Counted from the first letter of the stretch, positions 16,170-25,483 are shown. The stretch is 64,000 nt of DNA from Sphingomonas chungangi (GCF_013778325.1 NZ_JACEIB010000027.1:372001-436000), one strand, 5' to 3'. Notes: a model not told the origin generated them from the letters alone. Translations and numbers: made by a program.

Positions 16170-16550
16170 GATGAAAGCGCCAGAGGGTCTGTAAGCCGGG
16201 TTCTGTCCATCCCTTGCGGGACTGTGCGACCATTCCTCTCGGGCCGGGATCGCTCCCGGCCTCCAGCAACCAACCCGGACCACGGGGCGGAAGCGGCCCC
16301 ATATGCGGTCCCTATTCGGTCTTGCTCCCGGTGGGGTTTGCCGTGCCGGTCCCGTTGCCGGAGCCGCGGTGCGCTCTTGCCGCACCCTTTCGCCCTTACC
16401 GTGCCGAAGCGACGGCGGTGTCCTTTCTGTGGCACTTTCCCTGGGGTCGCCCCCGCCGGGCGTTACCCGGCACCGTGCTTTCCGTGGAGCCCGGACTTTC
16501 CTCGACGCTTGCGCGACGCGGCCGCCCGACCCTCTGGCGGAGCGGCTGTT
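16170..16550 (-). ncRNA. rnpB: RNase P RNA (class A)
   Basis: RNA subunit of the tRNA 5'-processing ribozyme. The minus strand carries the conserved GAGGAAAGTCCGGGCTCC (16486-16503), then GGAAAGTGCCACAGAAAG, and ends near CCCGGCTTACAGACCCTCTG. The 5' segment CCAGAGGGTCGGGCGG pairs with the 3' CCCTCTGG to close helix P1. Length about 380. Ends are approximate. It fills most of the gap between the amidase and the DUF1275 gene. Confidence 0.93.
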
Positions 16551-16580
16551 AGCCGCATCGCGACTGTCACGAAAGCGAAA

Positions 16581-17294
16581 TCAGTAGGTGTCGCCCGCGC
16601 GCAACGCCGCACCCTTGTCACCGCCGGTCAGCAGCGAGAGCAGGATCGCGCGGCACTGGCCGTCGATCACGCCGTCGAGATTGTCCGGCCGGAAGCGCCG
16701 CTGGAAGGCGCGCACCGCCGCTTCCTGATCGACGATGTCGTAGCCGAACCGTTCCAGCGCGAGCAGGAAGCCGGCGTCGGTCCAGTGCGGATCGGTGAGG
16801 TATTTCTCGGGTTTCGGCAGCGCGAGGCGGAGCCGCGCCAGCCGCTCCCAGTCGAACAGCTCGCCCGGATCCTCTTTGCGAGCCGGGGCGATGTCCGAAT
16901 GGCCGACGATGTTGCCGCGCGTGATGCCGTAGCGTGGCACGATCCCCATCATCAGCGTGACGAGCGCCGCCATCTGCTCGTCCGGAAAGGGCCGGTAGCC
17001 GAATTCGTGGCCGGGATTGACCAGCTCGATCCCGATGCTCGCCGAATTGACGTCGGTGACGCCCCGCCAATAGCTGCGGCCGGCATGCCAGGCACGCTTG
17101 CCCTCCTCGACAAGACGCACGACCTGCCCGTCCTCGGCGATCAGATAGTGCGAGGAGACCTTGGCCTCGGCATCGGTCAGCCGGCGGAGCGCGGAGGCGC
17201 CGTCCTGCATGCCGGTATAGTGCAGCACGATGATCGAGACGGGCAGAGACCGCTCGTCGAAGTTCGGCGAGGGGCACTCGATGATAGCGGCCAT
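16581..17294 (-). CDS. N-acetylmuramoyl-L-alanine amidase (AmpD-like)
   Basis: Cleaves the amide bond between muramic acid and peptide in peptidoglycan. 237 residues: amidase_2 domain with zinc ligands in VLHYTGMQ and VGHSDIAPARKEDPG and the pair ASIGIELVNPG, then a C-terminal region (about 165-237) ending in a peptidoglycan-binding-like helix set (AVRAFQRRFRP). No signal peptide is visible, so cytoplasmic recycling is possible. Confidence 0.88.
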   Translation of the reverse strand: MAAIIECPSPNFDERSLPVSIIVLHYTGMQDGASALRRLTDAEAKVSSHYLIAEDGQVVRLVEEGKRAWHAGRSYWRGVTDVNSASIGIELVNPGHEFGYRPFPDEQMAALVTLMMGIVPRYGITRGNIVGHSDIAPARKEDPGELFDWERLARLRLALPKPEKYLTDPHWTDAGFLLALERFGYDIVDQEAAVRAFQRRFRPDNLDGVIDGQCRAILLSLLTGGDKGAALRAGDTY

Positions 17295-17333
17295 GGCGCA
17301 GCACTCGCGCGCCTAGGTTACCGCGTCAAGTCG

Positions 17334-18176
17334 TCAGCGGAAGGCAGCGACCGCAGTGGCGTCGATGCGCTTGCGATACAGGCCCCGCGCCTCGAAGTCC
17401 GAAACGAACGCGTCGGTCTGGCCCATCACCGTCTCGCCGGCGCCGAGCATGAGAACGGCGTCGGCCTGCATCGCGCTCGCGATCCTGCTGAACACCAGGG
17501 TCCGCACGTCGGGCGAGAAATAAAGCAGCACGTTACGGCACAGTACGACATCGAACATGCCAACCGGCGGGGCGGTGAGCAGGTTATGAACACGGAAGCG
17601 TACGGACTGGCGCAGCAGGCTGGAGGCCTGCCAATGCTCACCGTCCTGATCGAAGCGTCGCAGCATCTGCGTCACGGGCAGGCCGCGCTGGATCTCGAAC
17701 TGGGAATAGCGCCCTTCCTTCGCCCGCTCGATCGCGGCAGGCGAGAGATCGGTGCCGAGGATGTCGATCGTCCAGCCGCGCCAGCGATCGGGCCGGTCGG
17801 CGATCATCATCGCGATCGTATAGGCCTCCTGCCCCGTCGAGCAGCCGGCCGACCAGATGCGCAGCCGCTGCGTGCCGGCGCGCGCCGCATGGAGGCGCCC
17901 CATACCCTGCTCGTCGAGCAGCCGGAAGGCGTTGAGATCGCGGTAGAAGAAGGTCTCGTGGTTGAGGAGTGCCTCGATCGCCTCGTCGGCCAGCGCGGCG
18001 CTGCGGCCGGAAACGATGCGGTGAACCAGGTCGTCGAGCGTCGGGATATCGTGCTTGGCGATCAGCGGCCGCAATGCGGTGTCGATCCGCCAGCGGCGGC
18101 CGATCGCGAGCTGCTGCCCCGTCCTCGCCTCCAGCAGGCCGGCAAGGATGCGGACCGCGCCATCGCTTATCTCCAC
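17334..18176 (-). CDS. cheR: Chemotaxis protein methyltransferase CheR
   Basis: Methylates chemoreceptor glutamates with SAM. 280 residues: all-alpha N-terminal domain (1-80), then SAM-binding WSAGCSTGQEAYTIAM and CRNVLLYFS. Its start overlaps the cheB stop by 10 bases, so translation is coupled. Part of a cheA-cheW-cheY-cheB-cheR run. Confidence 0.95.
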   Translation of the reverse strand: MEISDGAVRILAGLLEARTGQQLAIGRRWRIDTALRPLIAKHDIPTLDDLVHRIVSGRSAALADEAIEALLNHETFFYRDLNAFRLLDEQGMGRLHAARAGTQRLRIWSAGCSTGQEAYTIAMMIADRPDRWRGWTIDILGTDLSPAAIERAKEGRYSQFEIQRGLPVTQMLRRFDQDGEHWQASSLLRQSVRFRVHNLLTAPPVGMFDVVLCRNVLLYFSPDVRTLVFSRIASAMQADAVLMLGAGETVMGQTDAFVSDFEARGLYRKRIDATAVAAFR

Positions 18177-19285
18177 GCGGGCCTCCGCGTCGCGTTGCCC
18201 ACGCGCATACGATCGGCGATGCGGGTGGCGATCACCGACGGTCGCGCGATGCTGGATGCGAGTCCCGCGGCAGCGACGCTGCCCGGCATACCCCAGATCA
18301 CCGAGGTCGCACGATCTTGTGCGGCGATCTCGCCACCGGCCGCGACGATGTCCCGTGCGCCGATCGATCCGTCGCGGCCCATGCCGGTTAGGACGACGGC
18401 GAAGGCACGTTCGCCAAATTGCTGGGCGACCGCCTGAAACATGGGATCCACCGAAGGAAGGCAGCCCGAGGGTGCCGGATCGCGATTGAGGATCACGCGC
18501 GGCAGGCCGCCGATCGATCGCAGCCCGATATGCGCGTCGCCCGGCGCAACGAGGATCTGGCCGCGCAGCAGGCTCACGCCATCTTTCGCCACTGTCGCGG
18601 GGCGGCCGGCGATTTCGGTCATCTGCTTGGCGAAATAGGGCATGAAGCTGGCCGGCAAATGCTGGGTGATCAGGACCGGCATGTCGCAGGCCGACGGCAA
18701 TGCGTCGAACAGTTCGGCGAGCGCGTGCAGGCCGCCCGTCGACGAACCGATGGCGAGGCAGTCGACCGGTCCGGAAACCTGCGGACGGACGACATCGGGC
18801 AGAACGGGCGCAGCTTGGGCAGCGACGCGGGGCTCCTCGCGGTCCGGGCTGCGGCTCTCGCCGACACGGCGGAGCTTTTCGACCAGCGCGGCGGCGAAAC
18901 GATCACGATAGGTGCCGGCGTGAGGCTTTTCCAGCGTGTCGGCTGCGCCCAGCGTCAGCGCCCGAACGCAGGCCTCGGCGCCGTCGGCGGCAGAAGTCGA
19001 TACGATCAGTACGCGCGCCCCCCGCCCGCGCGCGATGATCTCGGGCAATGCCGTGAACCCGTCCATGCCCGGCATGGCGAGATCCAGCAGCACGATATCG
19101 ACGACGCAGGTGCGCAGCTTGTCGAGCGCCTGATCGGCGGTGCTGGCGGTCGCGACGATCTCGAACTCGGGATATTCGCCGAGGATCGTCTGGAACACCG
19201 ATCGCGCGACGATCGAATCGTCGACGATCATCAGCCTGATCGGCTTGGGCTCCGTCTTGCGCCCGTAGAGGGACTGGGCTGGCAT
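18167..19285 (-). CDS. cheB: Chemotaxis methylesterase CheB
   Basis: Demethylates/deamidates receptors; activity rises on phosphorylation. 372 residues: receiver with IVDDSIVAR and phospho-acceptor Asp in LLDLAMPGMDG, linker to about 165, then the esterase with Ser in GSSTGG, His in ITQHLPASF and Asp in LTGMGRDGS. ATG start 16 bases after the cheY stop. Confidence 0.95.
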   Translation of the reverse strand: MPAQSLYGRKTEPKPIRLMIVDDSIVARSVFQTILGEYPEFEIVATASTADQALDKLRTCVVDIVLLDLAMPGMDGFTALPEIIARGRGARVLIVSTSAADGAEACVRALTLGAADTLEKPHAGTYRDRFAAALVEKLRRVGESRSPDREEPRVAAQAAPVLPDVVRPQVSGPVDCLAIGSSTGGLHALAELFDALPSACDMPVLITQHLPASFMPYFAKQMTEIAGRPATVAKDGVSLLRGQILVAPGDAHIGLRSIGGLPRVILNRDPAPSGCLPSVDPMFQAVAQQFGERAFAVVLTGMGRDGSIGARDIVAAGGEIAAQDRATSVIWGMPGSVAAAGLASSIARPSVIATRIADRMRVGNATRRPAWR

Positions 19286-19301
19286 CGCCGCGCGCGCAAG
19301 G

Positions 19302-19667
19302 TCAGGCGACGCCGACCAGCTGGAACTTGCTTTCGAGCGTCTCGCGGTCGAACGGCTTCATGACATATTCGTCGGCGCCGGCGTCGATCGCGGCGCGGAT
19401 GTGGGCGATGCCGTTCTCGGTGGTGCAGAAGATCACCTTCGGGCGCGTCTCGAACTCTTCCTGGCCGAGCGCACGGAGGAATTCGATGCCGCTCATCACC
19501 GGCATGTTCCAGTCGAGCAGCACCACGTCGGGCGCCGACACGCGGCAGCTGTCGAGCGCTTCCTGGCCGTCTCCGGCCTCGCTGACGGTGAACTCCAGCG
19601 TCTCCAGGATGTGGCGGGCGACCTTCCGGATCACCTTGGAATCGTCGACAACCAGACAGGTCTTCAT
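19302..19667 (-). CDS. cheY: Response regulator CheY
   Basis: Single-domain receiver of 121 residues: CLVVDDSKVIRK, phospho-acceptor Asp in VLLDWNMPVMSG, Thr/Ser switch CTTENG and Lys in MKPFDRE. Start at MKTCLV fits GAGGG 9 bases upstream; two in-frame ATG codons lie 2 and 11 codons further up. Target may be a motor or a kinase; no flagellar genes are in the window. Confidence 0.93.
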   Translation of the reverse strand: MKTCLVVDDSKVIRKVARHILETLEFTVSEAGDGQEALDSCRVSAPDVVLLDWNMPVMSGIEFLRALGQEEFETRPKVIFCTTENGIAHIRAAIDAGADEYVMKPFDRETLESKFQLVGVA

Positions 19668-19744
19668 CACCATACCCTCGATGCAAGCACTTGTGCGCAA
19701 AAGGATTAGACCACGGTCGGTAAGGACCGGGTTAACGTTGTCGC

Positions 19745-20179
19745 TCAGGCTGCCGCAGAAAGCGGGCCGGCGACTATGCGGGCAGGATCGAGCAGCAGCA
19801 GCGCGCGATCCTGATGTTCGACGAGGCCGAGCGCCGCATGCGCCCAGCCCGGCGACAGGCCGGCATGGAGCGTCTGCGGATCGCCGGTGATCGCGGCGAC
19901 ATCCACCACCTCGTCCACCAGAAGCCCGTAGAGATGGTTGTCGATCGTCACCACGATCGCCTGGATCACGCCGTCGCGGGGCGACTGGCCGAGCTTCAGC
20001 GCGGCATAGGTATCGATGATGGTCAGCACGCGGCTGCGCAGCGCGGCGAGGCCGGCGATGTGGCCGGCGGCGAGCGGCACCGGCGTGATCGCGTCGATCT
20101 CGACCACCGATTCGACCGCGTCGGCCGAGATCGCGACCTCCTGCCCAGCGATGCGGGCGATGAGCTTCAGGTCTTCCAT
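19745..20179 (-). CDS. cheW: Chemotaxis adaptor CheW
   Basis: 144 residues, all beta. Couples CheA to receptors. Contains VESVVEIDAITPVPLAAGHIAGLAALR, RVLTIIDTYAALK and NHLYGLLVDEVVDV, the CheW pattern. One base separates it from the cheA stop. Confidence 0.92.
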   Translation of the reverse strand: MEDLKLIARIAGQEVAISADAVESVVEIDAITPVPLAAGHIAGLAALRSRVLTIIDTYAALKLGQSPRDGVIQAIVVTIDNHLYGLLVDEVVDVAAITGDPQTLHAGLSPGWAHAALGLVEHQDRALLLLDPARIVAGPLSAAA

Positions 20180-20180
20180 C

Positions 20181-22517
20181 TCAACGCCTCCCCTGCGCGG
20201 CGGCCAGCGCGGCGATCAGGCCGTGGCGATCGTAGCGGTAGATGCTGCCGGCCGACGCAGCCGTTTCGTCGGCGGTGGCGCGCAGGCGGATGACCGATGC
20301 GGCCGGAAGCGGCGCGGCCGGAGCCTTGTCCACCGAGAGGATGGCGATGGCGGCCGCCTCGTCTCCCTCGCCACTCCAGCCTACACGGTAGCCGGCCTGC
20401 TCGACGATCGGGCGCAGGATGTCGCGCATCCAGGGATCGGTGCTGTCGAGAACACAGAGCGGGCGCTCGGGCGACGCCACTCCAGCACCAGCCTGGCCGA
20501 ACAGCCAGAAGCAGTCGACCAGCTCGACCTGGATCTCGCCGACCAGCATCACGCCCGCGATCGGGCCGGGCTCGGCGGCGGGCAGGAAGGCGGGATCGAG
20601 CGCATGGATGTCGATCACCTCGCCGATCGCGTAGGCGATCTCGGTGGTGCCGTCGCCGAGCAGCAGGACGCGCACGCGGTCGTCCTTGTCGGGCATCGCG
20701 GCATCGCAGCCGAACAACGGCAGGATACGGCCGTCGTGGCTCAGGCGCAGCCTGCCCCCGACCCGCGCGATGGCGGAGGCGGCGACATCCTCGATGCGCT
20801 CGACGAGGCCCAGGCGGATCGCGCGCACCGCATGGTCGCAGGCGCGGAACAGCAGGGTCGGCACGGTCTCGATGCGCGCTTCCTCGGCTTCGGCCTTGGC
20901 CGGGATCGCGGCGTCGGGGGCACGGACGCCGGCCACCTGCGCGACGCCGGCCGGATCAATCAGCAGCATCGGGCGGCCATTGTCCGGCAGCGTGGTGCCG
21001 GCATAGACGCCGGTCGCCATGATCGCCGGCGCGGCGGGCTTCACCACCAGTTCCTCGTGATCCTGTACGCTGTCGACGGAGAGCGCGTAGCGCTCACCGG
21101 AAGACGCGCGCACCACCACGAGGATCGAGCGGCCGCCCGAGTAGCTGGGCACGCCGAGCAGCTTCGCAAGCTCGACCACTGGCACCCGCTCGCCGCGAAT
21201 ACGCGCGACCGGTGCCGAGCCGACCATCTCGACCTCGACCGAACCGCCGTAGGACCGCACGATCTCGTCCACCGCGCCACGCGGGATGGCGAACAGCTCG
21301 GCGCCCACCGCGAAGGTCAGCGCGGGGATGATGGTGAGCGTCATCGGGACGCGCAGCGTGAGCCGCGTGCCACGGCCCAGCGTGGTGTCGATCTCGACGG
21401 TGCCGCCGATGCGCTCGACGTTGGCGCGCACCACGTCCATGCCGACCCCGCGCCCGGAAATGGCGGTAACCGCCTGCGCGGTCGAAAGCCCGGCGGCGAA
21501 GATCAGCTCCAGCCGCTCCTGCCGGTCCATGCGCTGAGCACGCTCGCGCGTGACGAGGCCGGCGGCGAGTGCCTTGGCGAGCAGTTTCTCGTCGTCGATG
21601 CCGCGCCCGTCGTCGGCGATCTCGATCAGGATCTGGTTGCCCGACTGGCGCGCGTCGACGCGCAGCGTGCCGCCCACCGCCTTACCGGCGGCGGCGCGAT
21701 CGGCCGGTCCTTCGATACCGTGGTCGATCGAGTTGCGGACGATGTGGGTGAGCGGATCGCGGATCATCTCGATCATCTCGCGATCGAGCTCGACGTCGCC
21801 GCCGTCGATGATCAGGTGGACCTGTTTGTGGAGCTCGGCCGAGAGATCGCGCACCATGCGGGGCAGCGCGGAAAACAGACCGTCGATCCGCTGCATGCGG
21901 GTGCGGGTGATCGATTCGCGCATCTCGGCGACGCAGGCCGAGAGGCGCTCGAAAGCGGTATCGACGATCGCATCCCCGCCCCGCTCACGCAGGCGGCGGG
22001 AGAGCTCGTTGCGGGCGAGCACCATGTCGGACACACCCGCCATCATGCGATCGAGCAGTTCGACCGGCAGGCGGATGGAGCGCGCGGGTGCTCGCGGCGT
22101 CGATTGCTGCTGCGCGACGATCGCAGGCGTCGGCTCGGGTGCCTCGACCTCATTGTCTTCCAGCGCGAGGATCAGAGCTTCGTCGCCGCCTTCCGGATAG
22201 GTTTCACCGGCGGCAAGCGCCTCGACATATTCGCCGATGCGATCGATGATCGCGAGCACCGCGTTGACCAGCTTGCGATCCGGCGTGCGATCGCCGGAGC
22301 GAACCTCGGCCAGCGCGCTCTCGGCTGCGTGGCTCAGGCGCTCGAGACGCGGGAGATCGAGGAAGCCGCAACTGCCCTTCACGGTGTGGACGAAGCGGAA
22401 GATCGAATCGAGCCGCCCTCGGTCCGACGGGTCGGCTTCCCAGGCGACGATCTCGCCTGCCAGCGGCTCCAGCGTCTCGCGCGTTTCCGCGATGAATTCG
22501 CCCAGCAGTTCTTCCAT
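20181..22517 (-). CDS. cheA: Chemotaxis histidine kinase CheA with extra C-terminal domains
   Basis: 778 residues. Hpt domain with His44 in FVHTVKGSCGF; dimerisation about 165-250; ATPase with HIVRNSIDHG, ADDGRGI and GRGVGMDVVRANVER; CheW-like P5 (about 390-510). A second CheW-like region follows (about 530-685), then a poor receiver-like segment (about 687-778) starting CVLDSTDPWMRDILR with no phospho-acceptor Asp. P2 seems absent or reduced. Autophosphorylating kinase of the system; the extra domains may regulate it. Confidence 0.93.
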   Translation of the reverse strand: MEELLGEFIAETRETLEPLAGEIVAWEADPSDRGRLDSIFRFVHTVKGSCGFLDLPRLERLSHAAESALAEVRSGDRTPDRKLVNAVLAIIDRIGEYVEALAAGETYPEGGDEALILALEDNEVEAPEPTPAIVAQQQSTPRAPARSIRLPVELLDRMMAGVSDMVLARNELSRRLRERGGDAIVDTAFERLSACVAEMRESITRTRMQRIDGLFSALPRMVRDLSAELHKQVHLIIDGGDVELDREMIEMIRDPLTHIVRNSIDHGIEGPADRAAAGKAVGGTLRVDARQSGNQILIEIADDGRGIDDEKLLAKALAAGLVTRERAQRMDRQERLELIFAAGLSTAQAVTAISGRGVGMDVVRANVERIGGTVEIDTTLGRGTRLTLRVPMTLTIIPALTFAVGAELFAIPRGAVDEIVRSYGGSVEVEMVGSAPVARIRGERVPVVELAKLLGVPSYSGGRSILVVVRASSGERYALSVDSVQDHEELVVKPAAPAIMATGVYAGTTLPDNGRPMLLIDPAGVAQVAGVRAPDAAIPAKAEAEEARIETVPTLLFRACDHAVRAIRLGLVERIEDVAASAIARVGGRLRLSHDGRILPLFGCDAAMPDKDDRVRVLLLGDGTTEIAYAIGEVIDIHALDPAFLPAAEPGPIAGVMLVGEIQVELVDCFWLFGQAGAGVASPERPLCVLDSTDPWMRDILRPIVEQAGYRVGWSGEGDEAAAIAILSVDKAPAAPLPAASVIRLRATADETAASAGSIYRYDRHGLIAALAAAQGRR

Positions 22518-22588
22518 CGACCCCGCTCACACAGATACGGGATCGCTATCGTCCAGCGATGGTAAAGAACGCGTTAGTTTGAAGAACC

Positions 22589-22667
22589 GCACCGGCCCTC
22601 TCCCCCGCCCAGCCTCCCGACAGGATGACGCTGGATCGGGAGGCTGGGCGGGGGAGAGGGCCGGTGC
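22589..22667. repeat. 32-bp perfect inverted repeat upstream of cheA
   Basis: Arms 22589-22620 and 22636-22667 are perfect complements, with a 15-base loop. The arms are GC-rich and include GGCCCTCTCCCCCGCCC. The position is between the chpT stop and the cheA start, both on the minus strand, so it may block or reduce read-through. Confidence 0.85.
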
Positions 22668-22670
22668 CGC

Positions 22671-22696
22671 GAGAATGCGCTCTTTCGCGCATTCTC
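22671..22696. terminator. Hairpin after chpT
   Basis: GAGAATGCGC / GCGCATTCTC with a 6-base loop, 10 bases past the chpT stop. Probable terminator or transcript-end hairpin. Confidence 0.6.
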
Positions 22697-22706
22697 CAAG
22701 AAACTT

Positions 22707-23354
22707 TCAGCCGACAGGCAAGGAACATCCGAGCATAAGCACACCGTCCTCGGGCTCCGCGATCATGACGTCACCCTTGCGCTCGCTGGCGAGGTGCCAC
22801 ACCAGCCACGCTGCGGACGCGCGCGGGGTCAGAGCATCCTGCGACGTGCCGCCCGTCAGCGCGGTACGCAGCTCGGGGTCGAGCACGATCCGCGGCCCTT
22901 CGGCGCGGATCACGATCTCGGTGGCGGTGCCGGTATTCTCGACGCCAATGTCCAGCCGTCCGCCGCGGACCAGCGCATCGCCGGCAATCAGAGCGAGGTT
23001 GAGCAGGATCTTGATCGGCCCCTTGCCGAGCGAGGCATCGCCCACCATCCAGCCCACGGAAATCCGGCGATCGCCACCGAACAGCCCCTCGATCGCGGCG
23101 CGCACCTCGCGCGTGTCCACCGAATCGCCGAAGCCGCCCGCCGCACCAAAGGCCAGCCGGAAGAACTTCAGCTTGTTGGCGGATGCCCGCGCGCTCTCGG
23201 CCAGCAGATCGAGGCAGCGGGCGCGCATCTCCGGATCATGCTCGTCGGCGAGCAGCTCGATGCCGTTGTTCAGCGCACCGACCGGGCTCAGCAGATCGTG
23301 GCACAGGCGGGAGCAGAGCAGGCTCGCAAATTCGATGCCGTCGCCTGCCGCCAT
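22707..23354 (-). CDS. chpT: Histidine phosphotransferase ChpT
   Basis: Passes phosphate from CckA to CtrA and CpdR in alphaproteobacterial cell-cycle and motility control. 215 residues. The phospho-accepting His is in SRLCHDLLSPVGALNNGIE, followed by a degenerate ATPase-like fold ending GVLMLGCSLP. GGGAGGA 8 bases before ATG 23354 fixes the start; upstream frame is unrelated. Confidence 0.9.
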   Translation of the reverse strand: MAAGDGIEFASLLCSRLCHDLLSPVGALNNGIELLADEHDPEMRARCLDLLAESARASANKLKFFRLAFGAAGGFGDSVDTREVRAAIEGLFGGDRRISVGWMVGDASLGKGPIKILLNLALIAGDALVRGGRLDIGVENTGTATEIVIRAEGPRIVLDPELRTALTGGTSQDALTPRASAAWLVWHLASERKGDVMIAEPEDGVLMLGCSLPVG

Positions 23355-23508
23355 GTCGTCCTCCCGCACACTTCTCGAAACGCCGCCCTTGTGGCGATTG
23401 CGCCTCGCGAGTGCAACCACAGACGACGAGATCGACCGGCGCAAACATTCGGTGCGCCGCAACGCGACCCCTTGAAATTTCGGCGGCATTGCCCACATCC
23501 GCCAGCGG

Positions 23509-24462
23509 ATGATTTCGGGGGTTTCCAACATCGATGCGCTGATCCCGGCCGACGCGGACGGCTGGCGGCTCGATCGCGCGCTGGCGGCGGCGGTGCCGAC
23601 ATTGTCGCGCGAGCGGCTGAAGGCGTTGATCTCGTCGGGCGCCGTCAGCAACGACGGGTTGCTGGTCCGCGATCCTTCGGCGAAGGCGAAGGCCGGCGCG
23701 ATCTTCACGGTCGCGGTGCCGGAACCCGCCCCCGCCCATAACGAGGCGCAGGATATCCCGCTCGTCGTCGCCTATGAGGACGAGCATCTGATCGTCGTCG
23801 ACAAGCCCGCCGGCCTGGTGGTTCATCCAGCCTGCGGCAACCTCGACGGCACGCTGGTGAATGCGTTGCTCCACCATTGCCACGGCGAATTGTCGGGCAT
23901 CGGCGGGGTGGCGCGGCCGGGCATCGTGCATCGCATCGACAAGGACACGTCGGGGCTGATCGTCGCCGCCAAGCACGACCGGGCGCACGAAGGCCTCGCC
24001 AAGCAGTTCGCGAAGCACTCGATCGACCGGCGCTACAAGGCGATCGTCCATGGGACGCCGCTGCAGCTCGCGGGAAGGGTGGACGCGCCTTTGGCGCGCT
24101 CGCCGCACGACCGCAAGAAGATGGCGATCGTGCAATCTTCGCACGCCAAGCATGCCGTAACCCACTGGCGGCTGGAGTCGAAACTACAGGATGCGGCCCT
24201 CGTGGAATGCCGGCTGGAGACAGGCCGGACCCACCAGGTCCGCGTCCACATGGCCTCGATCGGCCACCCGCTGCTCGGCGATCCGGTCTACGGGCGCGCC
24301 GGGTCGCGGCACGGCAAGCTGTTGAAGGAGTTAGGCTTTCAAAGGCAGGCGTTACACGCGGCGGTACTCGGTTTCATCCACCCGATAACAAGCCAGTCTA
24401 TCAGTCTGATCAGCAAAATTCCTGACGATATGCAGCGACTGTTCAGCGAACTCTCGCTATAA
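23509..24462 (+). CDS. rluD: RluA/RluD-family pseudouridine synthase
   Basis: Isomerises uridines in 23S rRNA. 317 residues: S4-like domain (about 15-75, LDRALAAAVPTLSRERLK), then catalytic motif VHRIDKDTSGL with Asp in HRIDKDT, RYKAIVHG and LETGRTHQVRVH. ATG 23509. RluD versus other family members is uncertain. Followed 58 bases later by rpoH. Confidence 0.9.
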   Translation: MISGVSNIDALIPADADGWRLDRALAAAVPTLSRERLKALISSGAVSNDGLLVRDPSAKAKAGAIFTVAVPEPAPAHNEAQDIPLVVAYEDEHLIVVDKPAGLVVHPACGNLDGTLVNALLHHCHGELSGIGGVARPGIVHRIDKDTSGLIVAAKHDRAHEGLAKQFAKHSIDRRYKAIVHGTPLQLAGRVDAPLARSPHDRKKMAIVQSSHAKHAVTHWRLESKLQDAALVECRLETGRTHQVRVHMASIGHPLLGDPVYGRAGSRHGKLLKELGFQRQALHAAVLGFIHPITSQSISLISKIPDDMQRLFSELSL

Positions 24463-24520
24463 AGGTTTCAAGTCGGAACCGATTTTCGAGTCGGCTCCAC
24501 AAGGTTTGGGAGACACAAAC

Positions 24521-25429
24521 ATGGCAACCGCCGCAAAAGTCCCCGCGACCATCCCCGCCCTTGGTGGTGAGCAGAGCCTCAACCGCTACCTGTCGGAGAT
24601 CCGCCGCTTTCCGCTCCTCGCGCCCGAGGAGGAATATATGCTCGCCAAGCGCTATCAGGAGCATGGCGACACCGAGGCCGCGTCCAAGCTGGTCACCTCG
24701 CACCTGCGCCTCGTCGCGAAGATCGCGATGGGCTACCGGGGCTATGGCCTGCCCGCGTCCGAGCTGATCTCGGAAGGCAATATCGGCCTGATGCAGGGCG
24801 TGAAGAAGTTCGAGCCCGATCGCGGCTTCCGCCTCGCCACCTACGCGATGTGGTGGATCAGGGCCTCGATCCAGGAATATATCCTGCGGTCGTGGAGCCT
24901 CGTGAAGATGGGCACCACCGCGGCGCAGAAGAAGCTGTTCTTCAACCTGCGCAGGATGAAGTCCAAGCTCGACGCCTTCGAGGAGGGCGATCTCAACCCC
25001 GAGCATCTCGCCAAGATCGCCAAGGATCTCGGCGTGACCGAGGACGAGGTCAACTCGATGAACCGCCGCATGGCGATGGGCGGCGACTCGTCGCTCAACG
25101 CGCCGATGCGCGAGGATGGCGAAGGCACCTGGCAGGACTGGCTGGTCGACACCGATCCGCTGCAGGACGAGCGGCTCGCGGAAAGCGAGGAGAAGGACGT
25201 GCGCCACGACCTGCTGGTCGAGGCGATGGACGATCTGAACGATCGCGAGAAGCACATCCTCGCCGAGCGTCGGCTGTCGGACGATCCGAAGACGCTGGAG
25301 GAACTGAGCCAGGTCTATGGCGTGTCGCGCGAGCGCGTCCGCCAGATCGAGGTGCGCGCCTTCGACAAGCTGCAGAAGGCGATGCTCCGGCTCGCCGGCG
25401 GCAAGGGGCTCCTGCCCGCGATGGCGTGA
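24521..25429 (+). CDS. rpoH: Heat-shock sigma factor RpoH (sigma-32)
   Basis: Directs RNA polymerase to heat-shock promoters. 302 residues: region 2 with HLRLVAKIAMGYRGYGLP, ISEGNIGLMQGVKKFEP, RLATYAMWWIRASIQEYIL; RpoH box AQKKLFFNLRRMK; region 4 HTH (YGVSRERVRQIEVRAF). GGGAGA 8 bases before ATG 24521. Little room for a promoter after rluD, so some expression may come from upstream. Confidence 0.97.
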   Translation: MATAAKVPATIPALGGEQSLNRYLSEIRRFPLLAPEEEYMLAKRYQEHGDTEAASKLVTSHLRLVAKIAMGYRGYGLPASELISEGNIGLMQGVKKFEPDRGFRLATYAMWWIRASIQEYILRSWSLVKMGTTAAQKKLFFNLRRMKSKLDAFEEGDLNPEHLAKIAKDLGVTEDEVNSMNRRMAMGGDSSLNAPMREDGEGTWQDWLVDTDPLQDERLAESEEKDVRHDLLVEAMDDLNDREKHILAERRLSDDPKTLEELSQVYGVSRERVRQIEVRAFDKLQKAMLRLAGGKGLLPAMA

Positions 25430-25452
25430 GGCTTCGTCGTTACCTTATGGAT

Positions 25453-25483
25453 GGGGCGTCCGCCGCGAGGCGGGCGTCCTTTT
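25453..25483 (+). terminator. Rho-independent terminator after rpoH
   Basis: GGGGCGTCCGCC-GCGA-GGCGGGCGTCC, 11-bp stem with G-T pairs allowed in RNA, followed by TTTTA. Confidence 0.75.

Noticed and set aside
16224-18437. A 737-residue plus-strand open frame over rnpB, the amidase and cheR
   Set aside because: It crosses an RNA gene and two convincing minus-strand genes; Arg-rich shadow composition.
20016-22565. An 849-residue plus-strand open frame opposite cheA
   Set aside because: Shadow of cheA; no domain pattern.
24463-24520. An RNA thermometer in the rpoH leader
   Set aside because: The leader is short and I see no stem that pairs clearly with the ribosome-binding site.
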